Below, one piece after another: positions 24,222-31,867 of a DNA stretch of 64,000 bases (positions within the stretch are counted from its first letter, which is position 1; every line of letters starts with the position of its first letter). The notes under the pieces were generated by a model that saw only the letters and a program-made list of their open reading frames with translations, was not told the origin of the DNA and made no database searches. Location of the stretch: NCBI RefSeq assembly GCF_025399895.1, contig NZ_JAODUA010000007.1:124001-188000 (forward strand). The letters run 5' to 3'. The position numbers were made by a program, and so were the translations under genes. The stretch comes from Streptomyces sp. ASQP_92 (GTDB taxonomy: Bacteria > Actinomycetota > Actinomycetes > Streptomycetales > Streptomycetaceae).

Positions 24222-24956
24222 TCAGCCGTGGTCGGTGATCTGCCCGTCGCCCAGTTCGAGGACGCGGTCGGCGAAGCCGAGGAGCTGGCTGTCGTGGGTG
24301 GCCACCAGGGCGGTGACGCCCTCGCTGCGGACGACCGCGCGCAGCAGCTCCATCACCGCGAGCCCGGTCTCGGCGTCGAGCTGGCCGGTGGGCTCGTCCG
24401 CGATGAGCAGGGCGGGCCGGTTGGCGAGCGCGCGGGCGATGGCGACGCGCTGCTGCTGGCCGCCGGACAGCTCGCCGGGGCGCTGGGCGGCGTGGTCACC
24501 GAGGCCCACCAGGGAGAGCAGCAGCGCGACGCGTTCCTCGCGCTCGCGCGGGGCGACCTTCTTGAGCCGCATCGGGACCCCGACGTTCTCGGCGGCACTG
24601 AGGATGGGGATGAGGCCGAAGGACTGGAAGATGAAGCCGATCCGGTCGCGGCGCAGCTCCAGGAGCCCCTCCTCGCCCAGACCGACCACCTCGGTGCCGT
24701 CCACGGTGACCGTGCCCTGATCGGGCCGGTCGAGGCCGCCCAGGAGGTTGAGCAGGGTGGTCTTGCCGGAGCCCGAACGCCCCTTGAGGGCGACGAGCTC
24801 GCCGCGCGGCACCTCGAAGGAGACGCCGCGCAGCGCGTGCACGGCGGCGGCCCCGCTTCCGTAGGAGCGGTGCAGGTTGTCGACCCGGACCATCGGGCCG
24901 CCCGGTCTGCCCGCGACGGCCGTCCCGCCGCCCTGCCCGCTGGTGCTCTGCGTCAT
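24222..24956 (-). CDS. LolD-like ABC transporter ATPase without adjacent permease
   Basis: 244 residues with Walker A GRSGSGKTT, Q-loop FIFQSFGLIP, signature LSGGQQQRVAIARAL, Walker B LLIADEPTGQLD and VATHDSQ. The spacing is that of the LolD/MacB/FtsE group, whose partner is an FtsX-type permease. None of the neighbours encodes one (DUF3710 upstream, kdpD downstream), so it must pair in trans or act alone. ATG 24956 has GGGGGAG 8 bases upstream. A GTG-like start at 25025 would add 23 unconserved residues. Confidence 0.87.
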   Translation of the reverse strand: MTQSTSGQGGGTAVAGRPGGPMVRVDNLHRSYGSGAAAVHALRGVSFEVPRGELVALKGRSGSGKTTLLNLLGGLDRPDQGTVTVDGTEVVGLGEEGLLELRRDRIGFIFQSFGLIPILSAAENVGVPMRLKKVAPREREERVALLLSLVGLGDHAAQRPGELSGGQQQRVAIARALANRPALLIADEPTGQLDAETGLAVMELLRAVVRSEGVTALVATHDSQLLGFADRVLELGDGQITDHG

Positions 24957-25186
24957 GCGTGTCTCCCCCGTACGTGACTGTGCGCGGCCGGCGCCAGTAT
25001 GGGCAGATCGCACCCGGCCGGGCAATGCGTCACGAGGGGATCGGCCCGGGCGGTCCGGGTGGGCGGTGGCCTCCCGGGCAACCGGGGCGGGCCGGGCGGA
25101 CGGGCGGCCCGGCCCTCCTCATCCGCCGTGCGCGCGGCGGCAGTTGGGGCCGGCCGCGGCGACGGACCGCCGGCCCCCCACACGCC

Positions 25187-25223
25187 GATGGGCCGCGCCC
25201 CCGGTCCGGGGAAGCGGCCCATC
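25187..25223 (-). terminator. Terminator after the dut-DUF3710 operon
   Basis: GATGGGCCGC (25187-25196) pairs with GCGGCCCATC (25214-25223), with an inner CCCCGG/CCGGGG. It starts 18 bases after the DUF3710 stop on the leftward transcript. Confidence 0.75.
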
Positions 25224-25240
25224 CGATACCTGACGGAGCG

Positions 25241-26023
25241 TCAGCGAATCTCGGTGACCTCGGGGCCACGCTGGAGCTGGCCCATGCCGCCGGAGAAGCG
25301 CGAGCCCTCCTGGTCCTCCTGCTGGACGCCCTCGGGGACCATCTGCGCGTCGTTGGGGAGCTTCAGGACGATCGGGTCGCGGGGCGCCATCGGGCCCTCG
25401 CCGCGCACCACGACGGTGTCACGGAAGATCGTCTCCAGGAGCCCGGCGGCCTGCGGCTGCACCGCGCCCTGGCCGGAGATGACACCGCGCAGGAACCAGC
25501 GCGGGCCGTCCACGCCCACGAAGCGGACCAGCTGGACACCATTGGTGCCGTCGGGCAGTTGCACCGGGACCTGCGCACGCAGCTCCCAGCCCAGCGGGCC
25601 CTCGACCTCGTCGATGATGCCGCCCTGCTGGGTGATGCCGGAGGCGATCTCCTCGCGGACCTCGCCCCAGATGCCTTCCTTCTTGGGGGCCGCGAAGGCC
25701 TGGAGCTGGACCGCGCTGTCGTTCAGGACGACCGTGGCCGCCACGATCGCGTCGCCCGCGACCTCGACCCGCAGCTCCATGCCCTCGACCCCGGGGACGA
25801 ACAGTCCACCGAGGTCCACCCGGCCCTCGCCGGGCTCGCTCACCTCGGAAACGTCCCAGGGTCCGTCCGGACGGGGCGCCGGCGGCAGGTTCACCCTGCG
25901 CACCTGGGCCTCGCCATCGGCTCCGGCCGCGTCGTTCTCAGCGGACGCGGTGCCCTCGACAACCTGCTCGGCCTCGCCCGCCGAGTCCTCGGCGGTACCG
26001 CTCTTCTTGCGACGTCCGAACAC
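25241..26023 (-). CDS. DUF3710 protein
   Basis: 260 residues. The basic N-terminus VFGRRKKS is followed by an acidic stretch (about residues 10-60), then the conserved domain from VRRVNLPPAPRPDGPWDVSE through RWFLRGVISG. DUF3710 is found next to dut in actinobacteria; its function is not known. GTG 26023 lies one base after the dUTPase stop and has GGAAGGA 8 bases upstream, so it is the third gene of the thioesterase-dut-DUF3710 operon. Confidence 0.9.
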   Translation of the reverse strand: MFGRRKKSGTAEDSAGEAEQVVEGTASAENDAAGADGEAQVRRVNLPPAPRPDGPWDVSEVSEPGEGRVDLGGLFVPGVEGMELRVEVAGDAIVAATVVLNDSAVQLQAFAAPKKEGIWGEVREEIASGITQQGGIIDEVEGPLGWELRAQVPVQLPDGTNGVQLVRFVGVDGPRWFLRGVISGQGAVQPQAAGLLETIFRDTVVVRGEGPMAPRDPIVLKLPNDAQMVPEGVQQEDQEGSRFSGGMGQLQRGPEVTEIR

Positions 26024-26024
26024 G

Positions 26025-26558
26025 TCACTGTCCTTCCCGGTCGGATACGACCGAAGCGTATCGATTCCCACCCGTTGTGCCGCCAGTGGCGGCCGAACCG
26101 TCCACGGCCACATGCCCGCCGGTGGACCCGAAGCCCCCCTCGGCCCGCGCCGAGCCGGGAAGTTCCGCCACCTCGTGGAAGCGCACCTTCTCAACCTGCT
26201 GGACGACCAGTTGGGCAATGCGGTCGAAGCGCTCGAACCGCACGCTCTCGCGCGGGTCGAGGTTGACCACGATCACCTTGATCTCTCCACGGTACCCGGC
26301 ATCCACCGTCCCCGGGGCATTCACCAGGGCGACACCGCACCGGGCGGCGAGCCCGGAACGGGGGTGCACGAAGGCCGCGTACCCGTCGGGCAGCGCGATG
26401 GAGACACCGGTCGCCAGGACCGCGCGTTCCCCCGGCGCGAGTTCGGCGGCCTCGGTGGTGACCAGATCGGCGCCGGCGTCGCCCGGGTGCCCGTACGCCG
26501 GGAGCGGCACCTCCGGGTCGACACGGCGGATGAGGACATCTACGGGTTCACGCGTCAC
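26025..26558 (-). CDS. dut: Deoxyuridine 5'-triphosphate nucleotidohydrolase
   Basis: 177 residues. All five dUTPase motifs are present: AGADLVTTE, HPRSGLAARCG, GTVDAGYRGEI, RFDRIAQLVV and the C-terminal EGGFGSTG that closes over the substrate. The enzyme is a homotrimer that hydrolyses dUTP to dUMP and diphosphate, preventing uracil incorporation into DNA and supplying thymidylate synthesis. The GTG start overlaps the thioesterase stop (GTGA), implying coupled translation. About 25 residues after motif 5 form a Gly/Ser/Thr-rich tail of low complexity. Confidence 0.96.
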   Translation of the reverse strand: MTREPVDVLIRRVDPEVPLPAYGHPGDAGADLVTTEAAELAPGERAVLATGVSIALPDGYAAFVHPRSGLAARCGVALVNAPGTVDAGYRGEIKVIVVNLDPRESVRFERFDRIAQLVVQQVEKVRFHEVAELPGSARAEGGFGSTGGHVAVDGSAATGGTTGGNRYASVVSDREGQ

Positions 26559-27139
26559 GGGTTCACCTCGAAGGCGCGGGCGCGCCTGACCTGGTCGGGG
26601 TCGGACATCGCGGCCTGGATCTCGGCCGGTCGTCCGTTGTCGATGAAGTGGTCCACCTTCACCTCGATGAAGAGGGCCTGGGCGCGGACCGCGACGGGCC
26701 CCTCGGGGCCTCCGATGCGGCCGGCGGCCCGGGAGTAGATCTTGCGGCCGGCCACCGCGGTGACCTCGGCCTCCAGATGCAGCACCGTGCCGACCGGCAC
26801 CGGGCGGGCGAAGTCCGTCTCCAGCCGGCCGGTCACCGCGATCACCCGCAGCAGCCAGTTCAGCGAGCCGAGCGTCTCGTCGAGCGCGGTGGCCAGCACC
26901 CCGCCGTGGGCGAGACCCGGGGCGCCCTGGTGGGCCTCTCGTACGGTGAACTCGGCGGTGACGGTCACGCCCTGGCCGGCCCGGGCGGCCAGATGCAGTC
27001 CATGGGGCTGTCCGTCGCCGCAGCCGAAGCAGTGCCCGTAGTGCGCACCGAGCAGCTCGCCGGGTGCGGGCGCTTCGGGGTGCCGCACCGGCGCCATGGC
27101 GTCGGTCGGGGGCGTCAGGGACGCAGATGTAGCAGTCAC
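26555..27139 (-). CDS. PaaI-type hotdog thioesterase
   Basis: 194 residues. The hotdog-fold motif is APGLAHGGVLATALDETLG, with the typical HGG turn and the catalytic Asp/Glu on the long helix. The N-terminal half includes YGHCFGCGD, a short Cys pair seen in the actinobacterial members. These enzymes hydrolyse acyl-CoA thioesters; the substrate is not known. The GTG start at 27139 has no ribosome-binding site; TAAGGT lies 8 bases before it, so a leaderless transcript is possible. It heads the dut operon and is divergent from the DUF3093 gene. Confidence 0.87.
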   Translation of the reverse strand: MTATSASLTPPTDAMAPVRHPEAPAPGELLGAHYGHCFGCGDGQPHGLHLAARAGQGVTVTAEFTVREAHQGAPGLAHGGVLATALDETLGSLNWLLRVIAVTGRLETDFARPVPVGTVLHLEAEVTAVAGRKIYSRAAGRIGGPEGPVAVRAQALFIEVKVDHFIDNGRPAEIQAAMSDPDQVRRARAFEVNP

Positions 27140-27196
27140 AGCCGCAGACCTTACCCGCGGTCAAGGCGCAGGTCGCGCCGTGCCAAGCTAGCTTTC

Positions 27197-27655
27197 ATGC
27201 AGCCCAATGCCCCGCAGTACGCAGAACGCCTGACCGTGCCCCGCTCGTGGTGGTTCATCTCCGTCCTGGTCGGCGTCGCGTGCGCGCTGATGCTGCTGCC
27301 CGTGGGCACGCTCGCGCTGCTGGCCGGTTTCGGGGGCGGCACGGCGGTGTCCTGGGTGGTGGTGAGCTCGTACGGCTCGGTGCGGATCCGGGTGCTCGCG
27401 GACACGCTGGTCGCCGGGGAGGCCCGGATCCCGGTGAAGGCGCTCGGCGAACCCATGATCCTGGACGCCGAGGAGGCGCGGGCCTGGCGGCTGCACAAGG
27501 CCGATCCGCGCGCGTTCATGCTGCTGCGGGCCTACATCCCGACGGCGGTGAAGGTGGAGATCACGGATCCCTCGGACCCGACCCCCTACGCCTACCTCTC
27601 GACCCGCGACCCCGAGGCGCTCAAGGCGGCCCTGAACGCGGTCCGTACCGCCTGA
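27197..27655 (+). CDS. DUF3093 membrane protein
   Basis: 152 residues. Two adjacent hydrophobic helices (about residues 18-60) follow YAERLTVPRSWW, the DUF3093 signature, and a cytoplasmic domain with LGEPMILDAEEARAWR closes the protein. The family is actinobacterial and of unknown function, commonly next to dut. No ribosome-binding site is evident before ATG 27197; the 57-base gap to the divergent thioesterase gene must hold both promoters, so both transcripts may be leaderless or nearly so. Confidence 0.88.
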   Translation: MQPNAPQYAERLTVPRSWWFISVLVGVACALMLLPVGTLALLAGFGGGTAVSWVVVSSYGSVRIRVLADTLVAGEARIPVKALGEPMILDAEEARAWRLHKADPRAFMLLRAYIPTAVKVEITDPSDPTPYAYLSTRDPEALKAALNAVRTA

Positions 27656-27667
27656 GGCCCTCGCCGC

Positions 27668-28678
27668 TCAGCGGCCGAGCTCCTTGCGGGGGTTGCCCTG
27701 CGGCAGCGGGTTGTCGGGCTGTTCCAGGGCGGGCAGGTCGCTCAGCGCGTCCCAGGGAACCTGGCGTTCGCGCAGGTCCTTCCTGATGTGCGCGGCGAGC
27801 TTCTTGGTGTCCCGCCGGTTGAGCACGGCTCCGACGGCCGCGCCGACCATGAACGGTGTCAGGTTCGGCAGATTGCGGACCATGCGCTTCATGATCTGCT
27901 GGCGCAGTTCGCGCTTCATCTGACCGCCGAGCGCGAAGTTGAGCGACGTCGGCTTGGTGACGTCGATGCCCCGCTCCTCGGTCCACGAGGTGACATAGGC
28001 CAGCGACCGCTCCTTGAGCGTGCCGGGCGGCCGCATGCCGTAGACCTCGTGCAGCTCGGCGATGAGCTTCAGCTCGATGGCCGCGACCCCGATGATCTCC
28101 GCGGCCAGCTCGGCGGGCATCGCCGGCGGGACGGGCAGCATCGCGGCCGCGCCGATCCCCGCGCCGACCGTGGAGGTGCCGTTCGCGGCACCCGCGATCA
28201 GCTTGTCGGCGATCTCCTCCGGGCCGAGGCCGGGGAAATGCGTGCGCAACGTCGCCAGGTCCCGCACGGGAACGCGGGGGGCGACGTCGATGATCCGGTC
28301 GGCAAGGTGGCCGAGCGAGGCCTTCATGCCCTCGCCGCCCTTGCGTACGCCCTTCTTGAGCACCGGAACGCTCTTCTTCAGGGCGGGAACACCCTTCTCC
28401 AGAGCGCCCCTGCGCAGGGCGTCCAGGCGTCGGGCCCCGGCCGCGGGCCCCGCCTCGTCCTCCGTCTCCGGTGCCGTGAGCGCTGCTTCGAGCGAGGCCT
28501 GGGGGCCCCGCTCGGCGTCACGTGCACCCTCGACCGCGCGCACCACAGGGAGGCCGTCCGGCTCGGCGGGGGCTGCCACGCCTTCCACCGGGCCTGTGCC
28601 GCCCTGGGGTGCCTCGGTGGAACCCGGGGCACCCTTCCTCCGGAACGGTCGCTTCCGGGGCGGTTTCGCGCTTGTCAC
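27668..28678 (-). CDS. Conserved hypothetical protein, central hydrophobic region
   Basis: 336 residues; I do not recognise a named family. The first 85 residues are polar and low-complexity, next come repeated Lys-rich heptads (about 95-120), and then a Gly/Ala/Pro-rich hydrophobic region (about 165-205, GAGIGAAAMLPVPPAMPAEL) that could insert into or associate with the membrane. A second short hydrophobic run lies near residue 280. It ends 12 bases from the converging DUF3093 gene and shares its strand with the DUF4193 gene just upstream (11 bases), so those two are probably co-transcribed. Confidence 0.78.
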   Translation of the reverse strand: MTSAKPPRKRPFRRKGAPGSTEAPQGGTGPVEGVAAPAEPDGLPVVRAVEGARDAERGPQASLEAALTAPETEDEAGPAAGARRLDALRRGALEKGVPALKKSVPVLKKGVRKGGEGMKASLGHLADRIIDVAPRVPVRDLATLRTHFPGLGPEEIADKLIAGAANGTSTVGAGIGAAAMLPVPPAMPAELAAEIIGVAAIELKLIAELHEVYGMRPPGTLKERSLAYVTSWTEERGIDVTKPTSLNFALGGQMKRELRQQIMKRMVRNLPNLTPFMVGAAVGAVLNRRDTKKLAAHIRKDLRERQVPWDALSDLPALEQPDNPLPQGNPRKELGR

Positions 28679-28689
28679 GGCAGGCCTGC

Positions 28690-28986
28690 TCAGTCGCAGT
28701 CGCGGCAGATCGGCTGGCCGTTCTTCTCCCGGGCCAGCTGGCTGCGGTGGTGCACGAGGAAACAGCTCATGCAGGTGAACTCGTCGGCCTGCTTGGGCAG
28801 GACGCGGACGGCGAGCTCTTCGTTGGACAGGTCCGCGCCGGGCAGTTCCATGCCTTCGGCGGCCTCGTACTCGTCGACGTCGACGGTCGAGGTGGACTTG
28901 TCGTTGCGCCGGGCCTTCAGCTCTTCAAGGCTGTCGGAATCGACGTCGTCGTCGGTCTTGCGTGGGGTGTCGTAGTCCGTTGCCAT
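28690..28986 (-). CDS. DUF4193 zinc-ribbon-like small protein
   Basis: 98 residues, acidic in the N-terminal two-thirds. The C-terminus has two Cys pairs, CMSC and CRDC, about 22 residues apart, likely a structural zinc site; the family is DUF4193, widespread and very conserved in actinobacteria (its mycobacterial members are called RbpA-neighbour-like in some annotations, but no role is proven). ATG 28986 follows a strong GAGGGGGAG. It probably has its own promoter in the 393-base gap upstream. Confidence 0.9.
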   Translation of the reverse strand: MATDYDTPRKTDDDVDSDSLEELKARRNDKSTSTVDVDEYEAAEGMELPGADLSNEELAVRVLPKQADEFTCMSCFLVHHRSQLAREKNGQPICRDCD

Positions 28987-29150
28987 GTCGCTCTCCCCCT
29001 CTGGGTGGTTGCGGTGTCTCAGCGCACGTAACGCGTGAGAGGCCGGACTTGTGCCCGACCTGAGGCGGAGATTTTGCCTCACATCAAGGTCTGTTACTCA
29101 ATCGACACCCAACCGCACTCCTCAAGAGTGATCGTCTTGGATGGCGATCG

Positions 29151-29166
29151 GGACCGTACACGGTCC
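29151..29166. promoter_or_regulatory. Operator-like inverted repeat GGACCGT-AC-ACGGTCC
   Basis: Seven-base perfect arms separated by two bases, about 165 bases upstream of the DUF4193 start. The regulator is unknown; CutR is a nearby candidate. Confidence 0.45.
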
Positions 29167-29293
29167 TAATGTCGCACTTCACCGGTGCCACCTCGTGTAC
29201 TTCCCGTTATCTCACCCCCCGGAAACCCGTACTTTTCCCGGGATTCCAGGGGATTCGGCGATCACGGAGAGTAGGTGACCGGAAGTTTGCCTT

Positions 29294-29307
29294 TGTGACT
29301 GATCACA
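29294..29307. promoter_or_regulatory. Crp-like palindrome TGTGACTGATCACA
   Basis: The arms TGTGA and TCACA are four bases apart. It contains GTG-N6-CAC, close to the Streptomyces Crp half-site pattern. It lies beyond the end of cutS, 308 bases upstream of DUF4193. Confidence 0.35.
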
Positions 29308-29379
29308 CACGAAACTCACAGGGAAAGGTCCCGAAAATTCCGCGCAAAGCGAACTGTCACCACAGCTTCGAGCAGCGTC

Positions 29380-30618
29380 TCAGACCGGCAGGGTGACACG
29401 CATCACGAGGCCGCCGCCTTCGCGGGGCTCCGCGATGATACGGCCTCCATGAGCCCGCGCGACCGACCGGGCGATGGACAGGCCGAGCCCGACGCCCTTG
29501 TCGCTGCCGGTGCGCTCGGTGCGCAGCCGCCGGAACGGCTCGAAGATGTTGTCGATCTCGTACGCCGGGACCACCGGCCCCGTATTGGTCACGACCAGCG
29601 TCGCCTGGCCGTCCTTGAGCCCGGTGACCACCTCGACCCAGCCGTCCTCGGGGATGTTGTAGCGGACCGCGTTCTGGACCAGGTTCAGGGCGATGCGCTC
29701 CAGGAGCACGCCGTTGCCCTGGACCACGGCCACGGCCCGCTCGCCGCGGATCTCGACGCTCTTGGCCTCGGCCTCGGTCCTGGCCTGGTCGATGGCGCGG
29801 GAGGCGACCTCGGCCAGGTCCACGGGCTTGCGGTCGATGATCTCGTTGTCGCTGCGGGCGAGCAGCAGCAGACCCTCCACGAGCTGCTCGCTGCGCTCGT
29901 TGGTGGCGAGCAGCGTCTTGCCGAGCTGCTGGAGCTCCACCGGGGCGCCCGGGTCGGACAGGTGCACCTCCAGGAGCGTGCGGTTGATCGCCAGCGGGGT
30001 GCGCAGCTCGTGCGAGGCGTTGGCGACGAAGCGCTGCTGGGCGGTGAAGGCCCGCTCCAGGCGGTCCAGCATCTCGTCGAAGGTGTCGGAGAGCTCCTTG
30101 AGCTCGTCGTCGGGGCCGTCGAGTTCGATGCGCCGGGTCAGGTCCGTACCGGCCACCCGGCGGGCGGTGCGGGTGATCCTGCCGAGCGGCGACAGGACGC
30201 GGCCGGCCATCGCGTACCCGAACGCGAAGGCGATGACGCTGAGGCCGACCAGCGCGAGCAGGGAGCGGCTGAGGAGGTTGTCCAGGGCGTGCTGGCGCTG
30301 CTGGGCCATGCAGACGCCGATCGCGTCGTTGATCTCCTGGAAGGTGCCCGACGCGGGGAGCTGACAACTGCCGCTGGACAACGTGATGTTCTGGCCCCCC
30401 ATGATCTTGAAGGGGGCACTGCCCGCGTGCAGGGCCTGGGCGGCGAGCAGATAGATGATCGAGAGGAGCAGTATCCCCGCGATCATGAACATGCCGCCGT
30501 AGAGCAGCGTCAGGCGTATCCGGATGGTGGGCCTGAGCCAGGGAAAGGGCGGTTCGGCCGACTTCGGGGCCCAGGCCGGCTTCGGGGGCGCCGTGGGCGG
30601 CGCGGGGGTGGCGGCCAT
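29380..30618 (-). CDS. cutS: Sensor histidine kinase CutS
   Basis: 412 residues. A proline-rich N-terminal tail is followed by membrane helix 1 (about 35-60), an extracytoplasmic loop of about 70 residues, helix 2 (about 120-142), a HAMP domain, and the kinase with phospho-acceptor His in NASHELRTPLA, N box LVQNAVRYN and G box DKGVGLGLSIA. The outer loop carries exactly two cysteines (SSGSC and IGVC), as reported for CutS proteins, where they are thought to read the redox or folding state outside the cell. Its gene follows cutR after 5 bases. Family assignment rests on the domain order, the sensor cysteines and the partner. Confidence 0.88.
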   Translation of the reverse strand: MAATPAPPTAPPKPAWAPKSAEPPFPWLRPTIRIRLTLLYGGMFMIAGILLLSIIYLLAAQALHAGSAPFKIMGGQNITLSSGSCQLPASGTFQEINDAIGVCMAQQRQHALDNLLSRSLLALVGLSVIAFAFGYAMAGRVLSPLGRITRTARRVAGTDLTRRIELDGPDDELKELSDTFDEMLDRLERAFTAQQRFVANASHELRTPLAINRTLLEVHLSDPGAPVELQQLGKTLLATNERSEQLVEGLLLLARSDNEIIDRKPVDLAEVASRAIDQARTEAEAKSVEIRGERAVAVVQGNGVLLERIALNLVQNAVRYNIPEDGWVEVVTGLKDGQATLVVTNTGPVVPAYEIDNIFEPFRRLRTERTGSDKGVGLGLSIARSVARAHGGRIIAEPREGGGLVMRVTLPV

Positions 30619-30623
30619 CGCCG

Positions 30624-31277
30624 TCAGATCCGGTAACCGGAGCCCGGCACGGTGACGATCACCGGGGGCTCGCCGAGCTTGCGGCGCAGGGTCATGACGG
30701 TGACCCGCACGACGTTGGTGAACGGGTCGGTGTTCTCGTCCCAGGCCTTCTCCAGGAGCTGCTCGGCCGACACCACGGCGCCCTCACTGCGCATGAGGAC
30801 TTCCAGGACGGCGAACTCCTTGGGCGCGAGCTGGATCTCCCTGCCCTCGCGGAAGACCTCCCGGCGGTTGGGGTCCAGCTTGATGCCGGCCCGCTCCAGG
30901 ATGGGCGGCAGCGGCACCGTGGTGCGCCGGCCGAGCGCGCGGACGCGGGCGGTCAGCTCGGTGAAGGCGAAGGGCTTGGGCAAGTAGTCGTCCGCGCCGA
31001 TCTCCAGGCCCTCGACGCGGTCGCTGACGTCACCGGCCGCGGTCAGCATCAGGACCCGGGTGGGCATGCCCAGCTCCACGATCTTGCGGCAGACGTCGTC
31101 GCCGTGGACGTTCGGCAGGTCCCGGTCGAGCACCACCACGTCGTAGTCGTTCACCCCGATCCGCTCCAGGGCCGCGGCGCCGTCGTACACGACGTCGACG
31201 GCCATGGCCTCCCGGCGCAGTCCGGTGGCCACCGCATCGGCGAGCAGTTGCTCGTCCTCGACGACGAGTACGCGCAC
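30624..31277 (-). CDS. cutR: Response regulator CutR
   Basis: 217 residues, OmpR type. The receiver has VVEDEQLL, phospho-acceptor Asp in VVVLDRDLPNVHG, and Lys in LPKPF; the winged helix ends in the typical VTVPGSGYRI. With cutS it forms the first two-component system described in Streptomyces, linked to antibiotic output and later to secretion stress. GTG 31277 has GGAAGGA 9 bases upstream. The 344-base gap to the divergent small gene contains a perfect 16-bp palindrome that may be its operator. Confidence 0.9.
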   Translation of the reverse strand: MRVLVVEDEQLLADAVATGLRREAMAVDVVYDGAAALERIGVNDYDVVVLDRDLPNVHGDDVCRKIVELGMPTRVLMLTAAGDVSDRVEGLEIGADDYLPKPFAFTELTARVRALGRRTTVPLPPILERAGIKLDPNRREVFREGREIQLAPKEFAVLEVLMRSEGAVVSAEQLLEKAWDENTDPFTNVVRVTVMTLRRKLGEPPVIVTVPGSGYRI

Positions 31278-31535
31278 GGCGCATTTCCTTCCCTAGTCAC
31301 CCGCGTCGGCGCGGGCGGATCGGTGCACTGAACCAGTGACTGTGAGCTTCCATCCTGCCCCTTACGGCCATAAACCGGCGGTAAGGCGGTGCGGGGCCCC
31401 GGTCCGCCGCTCACCTGCGATTTCCGGCCGAACGATCCGGGCGTCGCGGGAATGAACAGGATTGGCGCGGCAGTTGAGGTTTCTTTGAGAGTGGGCTTGG
31501 GGAGGACGATTGCACACCCCGCGATCACGCCCTGT

Positions 31536-31551
31536 ATGTGGCATGCCACAT
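31536..31551. promoter_or_regulatory. Perfect 16-bp palindrome ATGTGGCATGCCACAT
   Basis: Every base is self-complementary about the centre, as expected for a dimeric repressor or activator site. It lies between divergent cutR and the small gene at 31622. Confidence 0.55.
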
Positions 31552-31557
31552 CCTCAC

Positions 31558-31608
31558 GTCGTGGTCGCGACCCACCGTCGGCACAGTCCTGTGCCACCGA
31601 CCCACGAC
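31558..31608 (+). other. Structured 5' leader (three-way junction) of a small gene
   Basis: An outer stem GTCGTGG/CCACGAC (31558-31564 with 31602-31608) encloses two hairpins, GGTCGCGACC and GGCACAG/CTGTGCC (31580-31586 with 31589-31595). It ends right where the GAGGGGG ribosome-binding site begins, so it could control access to it. Confidence 0.4.
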
Positions 31609-31621
31609 GAGGGGGCGCACC

Positions 31622-31786
31622 ATGGACGCTTTCACCGCAGGACTGCTGCAGCGCATAAGGACCACGGAAACCGACCTCACACGGGCACGCGAGACCGGCG
31701 ACGACTTCCTCGCCGACGTCGAGCAGGCTGAGCTGGACGACCTGCGTCGTCTGGCCGCCGAGCACGGCGTGGAGGTAGCCGCGTAG
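31622..31786 (+). CDS. Small conserved-looking acidic helical protein
   Basis: 54 residues, probably one long helix or helical hairpin: MDAFTAGLLQRIRTTETD, then ARETGDDFLADVEQAELDD and LRRLAAEHGVEVA. Heptad-like spacing of leucines suggests a coiled coil. GAGGGGG lies 8 bases before ATG 31622 and codon use is normal for the genome. No family is recognised. A strong terminator follows, so it is a monocistronic unit. Confidence 0.72.
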   Translation: MDAFTAGLLQRIRTTETDLTRARETGDDFLADVEQAELDDLRRLAAEHGVEVAA

Positions 31787-31808
31787 CGCTGCGACCCCAC
31801 CCACCGGC

Positions 31809-31841
31809 AAACCCCGGCGCCATGGGACGGCGCCGGGGTTT
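31809..31841. terminator. Bidirectional terminator
   Basis: A 13-bp perfect stem (31809-31821 with 31829-31841) with seven-base loop, flanked by A and T residues on the two sides, between the converging small gene and the inositol monophosphatase gene. Confidence 0.9.
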
Positions 31842-31867
31842 CGTCATGCCTGGGGCCGCATCCGGCC

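Larger units (their letters stand above)
28987..29379. other. AT-richer intergenic region between cutS and DUF4193
   Basis: 393 bases, much less GC-rich than the genes. It contains an inverted repeat GGACCGT-AC-ACGGTCC (29151-29166) and a Crp-like palindrome (29294-29307). It must hold the DUF4193 promoter and the end of the cutRS transcript. No coding frame is convincing. Confidence 0.6.
31278..31621. other. Divergent promoter region of cutR and a small gene
   Basis: 344 bases without a supported gene. It includes a perfect palindrome (31536-31551) and, just before the ribosome-binding site of the 54-residue gene, a foldable three-way junction (31558-31608). A relatively AT-rich segment around 31455-31515 is a likely promoter area. 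Confidence 0.6.
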
